A DNA stretch of 7,571 nt from an uncultured Bacteroidales bacterium (GTDB taxonomy: Bacteria > Bacteroidota > Bacteroidia > Bacteroidales > P3), in contig CAMWQD010000054.1 of the NCBI GenBank assembly GCA_947176325.1, positions 1 to 7,571 on the forward strand, read 5' to 3'. The notes below the pieces were generated by a model. It searched no databases. It saw only the letters and a program-made list of their open reading frames with translations, and was not told the DNA's origin. This document shows positions 1 through 6,204 of this stretch, one piece after another. The position numbers and the translations under genes are program-made. Positions within the stretch are counted from its first letter, which is position 1, and each line of letters begins with the position of its first letter.

Positions 1-1378
1 ACTTCCCGATGCAGAAGCGGGAGAAGACGGCGCCAAGGACATCATCGGCGAGGATTTTGCCGGTGATGAGGCCAAGATGATCGATGGCGGCATGGATGTC
101 GATAGAGAGAAGGTCGCCGGGGAGGCCGCTTTCCATGCCCTCGGCGATACGCGCCAAATCTTTTTTCACCAAGCCTAAAGCCTCGTAGTGGCGGAGATTG
201 TTGAGAACCGCCGTCTGCCCGTCGGGAAGGACGGGAATCGTAGATTTCAAGGCTTCTTGTAAAAACTCCAGCCCCGCACCCGTTTTGGCACTGAGATGGA
301 TGATGTCGTTTTCGCGATGCGGTTCACAACCCGTTTCATCGGCTTTGTTGGCCACCCAAAACACCACCGGAGCCTGCGATTTTTCAAGGCCTACGGAAAC
401 CCTTTCCTGCCATGCCTCCACCTCTTTCCGAGCCTCGGACAAAGGCATGGACGCGCTGTCGAACACATAAAGCCACACCCGCGCCGCCTGCATCTTCTGC
501 AAGGTACGTTCCACCCCCATACGCTCCACCTTGTCGTCGCTCTGACGCAGACCCGCCGTGTCGATGAGACGGAACTTGGCGCCGCCCAAATTCCACACCT
601 CCTCCACGGTATCGCGCGTGGTGCCCGGAATATCGCTCACCAAAGCTCTTTCTTCGTGCAACAGAGCGTTTATCAAGGTGCTTTTCCCCGCATTGGGTTT
701 GCCCACAATCACAACGGGAATGCCCTCTTTCAACGCATTACCCGCCTGAAAGGAAGCCCGCAGAGACTCCACTTTCGCATCGATTTCGCCAAGCAATTCC
801 CGCAAACGGCTTCGGTCGGCAAACTCCACGTCTTCTTCACTGAAATCCAATTCCAACTCCACCAAAGCCACAAAATCGAGCAGTTTCTGCCGCAGGGTCT
901 CTATTTCCGAGGAAAAACCGCCCCGCAGCTGGGCAATCGCCATATCGTGCGCAGCCTTGCTTTCGCCTGCAATCAAATCGGCCACAGCCTCGGCCTGGCT
1001 CAAATCCATCTTGCCGTTCAGGAAAGCCCGTTGGGTGAACTCTCCCGCCGTAGCCATCCGCACGCCCTGTTTCACAAGAGCGCGCAACAAACGTTCCACG
1101 ATATAGGAGGAAGCGTGAACCGAAAGTTCCATCACATCCTCGCCCGTATAGGAACGGGGCGCGGCGAAATAACTCACCACGCCCTCGTCGATAATGCCTT
1201 CCTCGTCGCGGAATACAGCCAACTTGAGCGTATGCGAGGTCATTTTCGCCACGCCCGCCCCGGCAAGGGCCGCGACCGCTTGCGCGGCGCGGCCCCCGCT
1301 CACCCGCACCACCGCCAAGCCCGCTTGGCCCTGCGCGGTGGCCGGCGCACAGATTGTATCCTGCGAAAGGTCTTTCAT
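1..1378 (-). CDS. mnmE: tRNA uridine-5-carboxymethylaminomethyl(34) synthesis GTPase MnmE (only the end of the stop codon is outside the window)
   Basis: MnmE (TrmE) is a dimeric GTPase. With MnmG it installs the carboxymethylaminomethyl group on the wobble uridine of certain tRNAs, using a folate-bound one-carbon unit and acting in the cytoplasm. My translation from ATG at 1378 gives 459 residues. The N-terminal folate-binding part contains SYTGEDV at about 76-82. The inserted G domain shows GKPNAGKS at 226-233 (P-loop), GTTRD at 252-256 (K-loop), DTAG at 273-276 and NKAD at 344-347. The protein ends FCIGK (455-459), the family's invariant C-terminus with its catalytic cysteine. Position 1 then supplies the T of a stop codon, so the gene is essentially complete. 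The length fits the family (E. coli about 454). It starts 6 nt after the hpf stop, so the two are probably co-transcribed. No motif is missing. Confidence 0.96.
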   Translation of the reverse strand, partial: MKDLSQDTICAPATAQGQAGLAVVRVSGGRAAQAVAALAGAGVAKMTSHTLKLAVFRDEEGIIDEGVVSYFAAPRSYTGEDVMELSVHASSYIVERLLRALVKQGVRMATAGEFTQRAFLNGKMDLSQAEAVADLIAGESKAAHDMAIAQLRGGFSSEIETLRQKLLDFVALVELELDFSEEDVEFADRSRLRELLGEIDAKVESLRASFQAGNALKEGIPVVIVGKPNAGKSTLINALLHEERALVSDIPGTTRDTVEEVWNLGGAKFRLIDTAGLRQSDDKVERMGVERTLQKMQAARVWLYVFDSASMPLSEARKEVEAWQERVSVGLEKSQAPVVFWVANKADETGCEPHRENDIIHLSAKTGAGLEFLQEALKSTIPVLPDGQTAVLNNLRHYEALGLVKKDLARIAEGMESGLPGDLLSIDIHAAIDHLGLITGKILADDVLGAVFSRFCIGK

Positions 1379-1384
1379 AAAAGC

Positions 1385-1678
1385 CTACCGGTATTTTTCC
1401 TTTTGTTTGTCTATCTGACGCTTGATGGCATCCACACATTCATCCACCGCCTCTTCGAAAGTATCGCATTGCTTGGACGCGAACAGGTCGGAACCGGCAA
1501 TCACCAGACGCACATCGGCCACCTTGTTGTGAATGTCGTGATCCTTGTCCACTTTCAGGGTCACTTCCGCTTTCATGGCCTGCGGATAAAGGGTTTCGAG
1601 CTTCTTCATCTTCTTGTCGACAAACTCCGACAACGCTTCGGTGGGTTTGAATTTCACCGCATTCAATGCTACTTCCAT
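1385..1678 (-). CDS. hpf: Ribosome hibernation-promoting factor, short HPF/RaiA (YfiA) family
   Basis: A 97-residue protein of the HPF/RaiA (sigma-54 modulation protein) family. Known members bind the decoding region of the 30S subunit in slow growth and hold ribosomes inactive. The sequence has the expected beta-alpha-beta-beta-beta-alpha pattern: an opening strand (MEVALNAVKF), a first helix (about 13-30), strands near 37-65 with the DVRLVIAGSDL stretch, and a C-terminal helix (about 72-92) with the typical TFEEAVDECVDAIKRQIDKQK run ending in basic residues. There is no C-terminal dimerisation domain of the long-HPF type, so this is a short form. The ATG at 1678 follows an A-rich leader (AAAAACAAAGAATT), usual in Bacteroidetes. 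It stops with TAG 6 nt before mnmE. The family call is firm. Whether it acts like HPF (100S dimers) or like YfiA (monosome silencing) cannot be told from sequence. Confidence 0.9.
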   Translation of the reverse strand: MEVALNAVKFKPTEALSEFVDKKMKKLETLYPQAMKAEVTLKVDKDHDIHNKVADVRLVIAGSDLFASKQCDTFEEAVDECVDAIKRQIDKQKEKYR

Positions 1679-1734
1679 AATTCTTTGTTTTTAGTTCGTG
1701 ATGATTGTCGATTTTCGCCAATCGGAAACAGCTT

Positions 1735-1742
1735 ACAAGATA
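1735..1742 (-). promoter_or_regulatory. Possible -7 element of an hpf promoter
   Basis: TATCTTGT on the minus strand partly matches the Bacteroidetes -7 consensus TAnnTTTG and lies about 57 nt before the hpf ATG, downstream of the tRNA terminator. I find no clear TTTG at the expected -33 distance, so this is a weak candidate. A promoter somewhere in 1679-1780 is expected because the upstream unit ends in a terminator. Confidence 0.3.
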
Positions 1743-1753
1743 CGAAAATTTCC

Positions 1754-1776
1754 GCAGAAACCGATGCAGAACCGAT
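1754..1776. repeat. Imperfect tandem repeat upstream of hpf
   Basis: On the plus strand GCAGAAACCGAT (1754-1765) is followed directly by GCAGAACCGAT (1766-1776). The two copies are identical except for one A. They lie between the tRNA terminator and the putative hpf -7 element, where a regulator site could sit, but two short copies can also arise by chance or slippage. Confidence 0.55.
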
Positions 1777-1778
1777 AT

Positions 1779-1810
1779 AAAAAAAGAGCCAAGCTTTCAC
1801 TTGACTCTTT
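1779..1810 (-). terminator. Intrinsic terminator of the tRNA-Pro unit
   Basis: Reading the minus strand, AAAGAGTCAAG (1810-1800) pairs with CTTGGCTCTTT (1793-1783) across the 6-nt loop TGAAAG. This gives an 11-bp stem with one T:G wobble, followed by a T run through 1779. The stem begins at the final A of the tRNA's CCA end, so it terminates the tRNA transcript immediately after the mature end. Confidence 0.85.
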
Positions 1811-1886
1811 GGTCGGGATGACAGGATTTGAACCTGCGACAACACGCCCCCCAGACGTGTACTCTACCAAGCTGAGCTACATCCCG
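1810..1886 (-). tRNA. tRNA-Pro, anticodon GGG, CCA encoded
   Basis: A complete 77-nt cloverleaf on the minus strand. The acceptor CGGGATG pairs with CATCCCG. The D arm is GCTC/GAGT around AGCTTGGTA. The anticodon arm is CACGT/GCGTG around CTGGGGG, giving anticodon GGG. The variable loop has 5 nt, and the T arm is GCAGG/CCTGT around TTCAAAT. The C1-G72 pair and discriminator A73 are the bacterial proline identity set. The 3' CCA is encoded (1812-1810). The gene decodes CCC and CCU. It has its own promoter and terminator and separates the psd-side operon from hpf-mnmE. The anticodon loop is unusually G-rich (five G in the 7-nt loop), which is compatible with tRNA-Pro(GGG). Confidence 0.97.
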
Positions 1887-1902
1887 CTTTCTTAAGGGAC
1901 TG

Positions 1903-1933
1903 CAAAGGTACGTTTTTTTTGATTTCAAACAAA
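1903..1933 (-). promoter_or_regulatory. Bacteroidetes-type promoter of the tRNA-Pro gene
   Basis: On the minus strand TTTG (1933-1930) is followed after exactly 19 nt by TACCTTTG (1910-1903). This matches the Bacteroidetes sigma-ABfr consensus TTTG-N19-21-TAnnTTTG. A start a few bases downstream would lie about 10 nt before the mature tRNA 5' end. A second TTTG (1929-1926) is too close at 15 nt. This is the best taxonomic signature in the window. Confidence 0.85.
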
Positions 1934-1948
1934 TTTTTGTCAAAAAGT

Positions 1949-2635
1949 TTACATCCCCTTTTGCACGCCTTCCGTCAGCACCGCCAAGCGGCTGATGCCT
2001 CCCTTCACTTTTTCATTCATTTTCACGCAAATCAGAGTGCCGACAGGAAAGAACAAATCCACGCGGGAACCGAATTTAATGAAACCGAGTTCACTCATTG
2101 CGTCCACCTCGGAGCCTTCCCGTGCGTAGGAAACGATGCGACGCGCCACCGCGCCCGCTATCTGTCGCACCAAAACATCAACACCCGCATCGGTACGCAC
2201 CACCACGGTATTGTGTTCGTTCAAGTGGGATGATTTTTCGTGCCAGGCCACCAGAAAACGTCCGGGGTGATACTTGCAATACATCACCTTGCCCGAAACG
2301 GGATAGCGGTTCACATGCACGTTGGCCGGAGACATGAAAATCGACACTTTGGTGCACACCCCGCCGAAATATTCCTGTTCCTCCACTTCGGCGATATCCA
2401 CCACCTTGCCGTCGGCCGGCGCAAAAACCACCCCGGCATCCTTGTCGGGAAAGTCCCTCCGAGGTATGCGGAAAAACGACAGAACCGCCAACCAAAACAA
2501 GAATCCTGCGACAGAAAGAGACCAAAGCACCCAGCCTCCCGAGAAAAAAGCCAACAGAACTATCAAAATCCAACATACACTCATCCATGCAATGCTGGAT
2601 ATACCTTCCTTATGTATCGAATATCGCATCCTCAT
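1949..2635 (-). CDS. psd: Phosphatidylserine decarboxylase proenzyme
   Basis: Psd decarboxylates phosphatidylserine to phosphatidylethanolamine at the inner membrane. The proenzyme cleaves itself to create a pyruvoyl group. With the start at 2635 the protein has 228 residues, the compact form common in Bacteroidetes. It has two membrane segments (about 13-32 and 35-54), APADGKVV near 72-79 (catalytic Asp region), SIFMSPANVHVNRYP at 98-112 (conserved His), and LGFIKFGSRVD at 183-193, where cleavage is expected between G189 and S190. An in-frame ATG at 2668 exists. I prefer 2635 because it forms TGATG with the cdsA stop, a classic coupling arrangement, and gives the usual length. The next ATG, 6 nt on, is also possible. 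No pssA (phosphatidylserine synthase) is adjacent; the tRNA unit follows. I see no convincing terminator after the stop. Confidence 0.95.
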   Translation of the reverse strand: MRMRYSIHKEGISSIAWMSVCWILIVLLAFFSGGWVLWSLSVAGFLFWLAVLSFFRIPRRDFPDKDAGVVFAPADGKVVDIAEVEEQEYFGGVCTKVSIFMSPANVHVNRYPVSGKVMYCKYHPGRFLVAWHEKSSHLNEHNTVVVRTDAGVDVLVRQIAGAVARRIVSYAREGSEVDAMSELGFIKFGSRVDLFFPVGTLICVKMNEKVKGGISRLAVLTEGVQKGM

Positions 2636-3477
2636 CACTTCATTATCATTGAAAATAGCTGCCACCATGCCACCACCACGGGGGCGGCGATGAACACGCT
2701 GTCGTACCTGTCTAAGAAACCTCCGTGGCCGGGCAGAAGATGGCCCGAATCCTTCACCCCTGCTTCGCGTTTAAGCTTCGACTCCCACAAATCGCCGACA
2801 ATCGCCGCTACCGGAGTTATGGCAGAAACGGAAATCCACAGTATCGGATTTACATGCGGCAACATGAAAACACCCCACAGAATGCCGCCCGCCATGGCAC
2901 AAAGCACCCCGCCTATGGCACCTTCCCATGTCTTGGAGGGGGAAATCCTTTCGCAAAGCTTGTGACGTCCCCATGCGGAGCCAATCAGATAGGCGAACAC
3001 ATCGTTCATCCAAACCAACAGGAAAAAGCCCATCAGCACATGGCCGCCGTCGGCATGGAAGGGTGCGGCCAAGTAGTTGAGCAGACCCAACGAACCGCCC
3101 ACATAGAGGCTGCCGCCCAACACCTTCGACACGGAACGGCGGTTTATATCTTCCTTTTCCCTAAAGAGTGAACATATCACGATGCCCACAAGAGCCAATA
3201 TCCACACCAAGCCCGGAAACAGGGCCGTGCCGCCGTCCACACGCCCTATCCGTGCATAGAGCAAGGTCATCATGGCGGCATACAGCAGATTGGACGACAC
3301 GAACAATCCCCACCTCATCGTTTTCTTTTCCTGCAAGCCCCACATCAATCCGCTCCACTCATACAGACTGAAATTCATGATGATGCCCAAGAGGATAAGC
3401 ACATAGATGCCGCCCGCGTAAATGGCCGCAATCGTTATTCCGACCAAAAGAAGTCCGGTAAGAGATCTTTTGAGCAT
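2635..3477 (-). CDS. cdsA: Phosphatidate cytidylyltransferase (CDP-diglyceride synthase)
   Basis: CdsA converts phosphatidic acid and CTP to CDP-diacylglycerol, the precursor of all phospholipids, in the inner membrane. The 280-residue protein is largely hydrophobic, with about seven or eight membrane segments. It carries WMNDVFAY at 156-163, ISPSKTWEG at 178-186 and the complete family signature at 233-259: SKLKR, then KDSG, then the PGHGGFLDRYD block with its metal-binding acidic residues. Length is normal. The ATG at 3477 lies 8 nt after the stop of the LUD gene, and its TGA overlaps the psd ATG by one base. Adjacency to psd links it to phosphatidylethanolamine synthesis. All catalytic motifs are intact. 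Confidence 0.97.
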   Translation of the reverse strand: MLKRSLTGLLLVGITIAAIYAGGIYVLILLGIIMNFSLYEWSGLMWGLQEKKTMRWGLFVSSNLLYAAMMTLLYARIGRVDGGTALFPGLVWILALVGIVICSLFREKEDINRRSVSKVLGGSLYVGGSLGLLNYLAAPFHADGGHVLMGFFLLVWMNDVFAYLIGSAWGRHKLCERISPSKTWEGAIGGVLCAMAGGILWGVFMLPHVNPILWISVSAITPVAAIVGDLWESKLKREAGVKDSGHLLPGHGGFLDRYDSVFIAAPVVVAWWQLFSMIMK

Positions 3478-3485
3478 AGTTCTTT

Positions 3486-4139
3486 TCAGAGATTATCGAT
3501 AAGAATCAAATATACATTCCTCGGCCCGCAACCCGTCATGGACGCACCGTCTATGTCGAAGAAACAAGGCATTCCCGTCCAGCGCGAAATCATCGAAGGC
3601 ACCTTTTCCTTTCCTTCCTTCATCAAGCGCACCGCCGTCCTGAAATCGGGCATCACCTGCTCCACCGAGGCCACGAACACCACATCGTCGGCCTGCGCCA
3701 TGGCACGGCGGCCCGCCGAAGCATTGTTCCACACCACACTGCCGTCTTGGGCTATCAGATAGCGGCAACCGCAAAACACCACGCTCTTCACCACCGCGTC
3801 CACGCTTTTGCTGCCATAGGCCACTTCCGCCAAATCGAGCAGGTCGGCCACGTCCGGATCCTTGCAGAAAATCTTGCCCTCCCACTTGCGAACCTTCACC
3901 AACTCCGAAAAGGTCTCCACCGCTTCGCGCGCGTTCTCGCAATAGAGAAACGCTCCGCCGGCGGCAATGAATTTCTCGGCGAAATCTTCTTCGGGTGAAT
4001 TCTTGATCGGACTATAGACATTCCGTTCCAAGTCCACACCGTCCGGACTGGTTACCGGGGCATGGGTCAAGGCTTCGCGGATTTTCTTCAAAATCCGCTC
4101 ACGGGCGCTCATTCTGTCTATGGTTTCGTCAATCTGCAT
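3486..4139 (-). CDS. LUD-domain (LutC/YkgG-like) protein of unknown role
   Basis: A 217-residue soluble protein resembling the LUD domain of LutC, part of the LutABC lactate-oxidation complex. Visible family features are an N-terminal helix (MSARERILKKIREAL from residue 10), the strand and glycine turn CRYLIAQDGSVVW at 125-137, and VVFVASVEQVMPDF at 153-166. The LutC C-terminal GPSRTADIE motif is not present; the corresponding end reads DGASMTGCGPRNVYL. There are no LutA or LutB partners here, so lactate oxidation should not be assumed. The ATG at 4139 overlaps ftsH by 11 nt. An alternative ATG at 4112 (208 residues), 16 nt after the ftsH stop, matches where I recall related Bacteroides proteins starting (MSxR) and may be the true start. 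It lies 8 nt upstream of cdsA, in the same operon. Confidence 0.8.
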   Translation of the reverse strand: MQIDETIDRMSARERILKKIREALTHAPVTSPDGVDLERNVYSPIKNSPEEDFAEKFIAAGGAFLYCENAREAVETFSELVKVRKWEGKIFCKDPDVADLLDLAEVAYGSKSVDAVVKSVVFCGCRYLIAQDGSVVWNNASAGRRAMAQADDVVFVASVEQVMPDFRTAVRLMKEGKEKVPSMISRWTGMPCFFDIDGASMTGCGPRNVYLILIDNL

Positions 4140-6186
4140 GATTCTCGGTTTCTTTCAACTCTTCGGCTTGCGGAACCTCATCAAACGGCCTCGGGCCAAA
4201 GATATTCTCCACATCCTCGCGGAACATCACCTCGTGTTCGATAAGCAATGCGGCCAATTTGTCCAGTTTCTCGCGGTTCTCCACCAAGATGTTCTTGGCT
4301 TCGGCATAGCAGTCTGCCACCATGCGGCGCACTTCGGCGTCTATCATTTCGGAGGTCTTCTCGCTATAAGGCTTGCCGAAACTGTATTCGCTCTCGCCTG
4401 TCGAATCGTAATAGCTCAGGGTTCCCACTTCGGGGTTCATGCCGTAGTAGGCCACCATGGCGTAGCAAAGTTTGGTCACCTTTTCCAAATCGTTCAACGC
4501 GCCCGTCGAGATTTCGCCGAACACCACCTCTTCCGAGGCGCGGCCTGCGAGGGTCGCCACCATTTCGTCGTGCATTTGCCGCACCGTGGTAATCTGACGT
4601 TCTTCGGGCAGATACCAGGCCGCGCCCAACGACTTGCCCCGCGGCACAATCGTCACCTTCACCAACGGGTGCGCATATTTCAACAGCCAACTCACCGTGG
4701 CGTGTCCGGCCTCGTGATACGAAATCACCTTCTTTTCCGCCGCCGATATGATTTTGCTGCGTCTTTCCAATCCGCCCACGATACGGTCGACGGCATCCAG
4801 AAAATCCTGCTTCTCCACCTGATTCTTCTTGCGGCGGGCGGCAATCAGGGCCGCTTCGTTGCACACGTTGGCAATGTCGGCACCCGAAAATCCCGGAGTC
4901 TGTTTCGCCAAAAACGTCACATCCACATCCGCGGCCAGTTTCAAAGGTTTCATATGCACTTGGAAAATGGCTTTCCGTTCTTCCATTTCCGGCAAATCCA
5001 CATTAATCTGACGGTCGAAACGCCCCGCCCGCAACAACGCCTTGTCCAATATCTCGGCGCGGTTGGTGGCCGCCAGTATAATCACGCCGCTGTTGCTGGC
5101 GAAACCGTCCATTTCGGTGAGCAACTGGTTCAAGGTGTTCTCGCGCTCGTCATTGGCTCCCGTAAGGGTATTCTTGCCTCGGGCCCGCCCAATGGCGTCG
5201 ATTTCGTCGATGAAAATGATGCACGGCGCCTTTTCCTTGGCCATACGGAACAAATCGCGCACCCGCGACGCCCCCACCCCCACGAACATCTCCACGAAAT
5301 CCGAACCCGAGAGCGAGAAGAAAGGTACCTGCGCTTCGCCGGCCACCGCTTTGGCCAAAAGGGTCTTACCCGTTCCCGGAGGGCCTACCAAAAGGGCTCC
5401 CTTGGGAATCTTACCGCCCAAGGAAGTATAACGTTTGGGATTTTTCAGAAAATCCACAATCTCCATGATTTCTTCCTTGGCTTCATCCAGCCCCGCCACA
5501 TCCTTGAAAGTGGTGTTCACCTTGGTGTCTTTATCGTAGAGCTGCGCCTTCGACTTGCCGAAATTAAACATCCCTCCCGGGCCTCCTCCGCTCATTCCAC
5601 GCGAGAACATCCGGAACAGAAGCACGATGAACAGAACCGGCAGGAGCAACGAAAACAAGAACGACACGCCTCCGTTTTCCCAAAAGCTCCTCCGTGTCTC
5701 GGGCACAAGTTCCACATCGGGACGCTCCATGATCTGCTTCTTGACAGCCGCCGGTTGCCCCACCGTATCGGCTTCCTTGGCTTCCTGCTGCGCCATGCGC
5801 ACGTCTTTCTCGAAGGTCTCGATAGAAACAAAGGTAAGCACGTAATGCTTGTTGCCCTCTCTGCCCCCTGTGCTGCGCAAGGGTTCGTAAATATCGTTTT
5901 CGTATATCTTTTCGGGCTTGATGAAGATTTCCGCCGAACGATCCTGCGCGTCACCGTTCACCACCACGATTTTTTCCACATCCCCCCGCTTGAGCATACC
6001 CTCCACATCGTGCCAGGTGGTCTTGACGAAATCCACGCCTCCGAAGCCTCCCGAAAATTGCAGATAAAGGAGGATGAGCAACAACAAGCCGTAAATCCAA
6101 TAGATATTGAAGTTGCGGCGCTTCCCGCCCTGCGGTTTCCTGTTGGAGCCAAGATTGCCTCCTCCGGGTTTCGGTTGATTTTCCAT
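4129..6186 (-). CDS. ftsH: ATP-dependent zinc metalloprotease FtsH
   Basis: FtsH is a membrane-anchored hexameric AAA+ protease that extracts and degrades misfolded membrane proteins and selected regulators. In this 685-residue protein the order is: basic N-terminus, membrane helix 1 (about 27-43), a periplasmic domain (about 45-170), membrane helix 2 (about 173-192), and a Gly/Met-rich linker. The AAA+ module follows, with Walker A GPPGTGKT 268-275, pore loop FVGVG 301-305, Walker B IIFIDE 323-328, ATNR 373-376 and the arginine fingers in RAGRFDR 386-392. The protease domain has zinc site HEAGH 491-495 and the probable third ligand Asp566 in TGALNDL. The acidic C-terminal tail is typical. 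All catalytic residues are present. The ATG at 6186 is preceded by GGAG about 10 nt upstream, a mild Shine-Dalgarno. It lies 18 nt after rsfS and overlaps the LUD gene by 11 nt. Confidence 0.98.
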   Translation of the reverse strand: MENQPKPGGGNLGSNRKPQGGKRRNFNIYWIYGLLLLILLYLQFSGGFGGVDFVKTTWHDVEGMLKRGDVEKIVVVNGDAQDRSAEIFIKPEKIYENDIYEPLRSTGGREGNKHYVLTFVSIETFEKDVRMAQQEAKEADTVGQPAAVKKQIMERPDVELVPETRRSFWENGGVSFLFSLLLPVLFIVLLFRMFSRGMSGGGPGGMFNFGKSKAQLYDKDTKVNTTFKDVAGLDEAKEEIMEIVDFLKNPKRYTSLGGKIPKGALLVGPPGTGKTLLAKAVAGEAQVPFFSLSGSDFVEMFVGVGASRVRDLFRMAKEKAPCIIFIDEIDAIGRARGKNTLTGANDERENTLNQLLTEMDGFASNSGVIILAATNRAEILDKALLRAGRFDRQINVDLPEMEERKAIFQVHMKPLKLAADVDVTFLAKQTPGFSGADIANVCNEAALIAARRKKNQVEKQDFLDAVDRIVGGLERRSKIISAAEKKVISYHEAGHATVSWLLKYAHPLVKVTIVPRGKSLGAAWYLPEERQITTVRQMHDEMVATLAGRASEEVVFGEISTGALNDLEKVTKLCYAMVAYYGMNPEVGTLSYYDSTGESEYSFGKPYSEKTSEMIDAEVRRMVADCYAEAKNILVENREKLDKLAALLIEHEVMFREDVENIFGPRPFDEVPQAEELKETENHAD

Positions 6187-6204
6187 AATCTTTTCTCCGG
6201 ATTC

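Noticed and set aside
296..1780. A 494-codon plus-strand open frame opposite mnmE and hpf
   Set aside because: It spans two well-supported minus-strand genes and runs across the intergenic leader up to the tRNA terminator. Its composition is antisense-like, and it has no promoter or family features.
1698..1895. A 65-codon plus-strand frame across the tRNA (with GMTGFEPATTRPPDVYSTKLSYIPLS)
   Set aside because: This is a translation of the tRNA-Pro antisense strand, a well-known false protein call.
1936..1945. TTGACA (sigma-70 -35 consensus) and an AT palindrome after psd
   Set aside because: No TATAAT-like box lies about 17 nt downstream, and Bacteroidetes use the TTTG/TAnnTTTG promoter found next to it. 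The palindrome is too weak and lacks a T tract to call a terminator.
2636..2668. A longer psd start, adding 11 residues
   Set aside because: It would lie inside the end of cdsA. The TGATG junction and the usual 228-residue length favour 2635.
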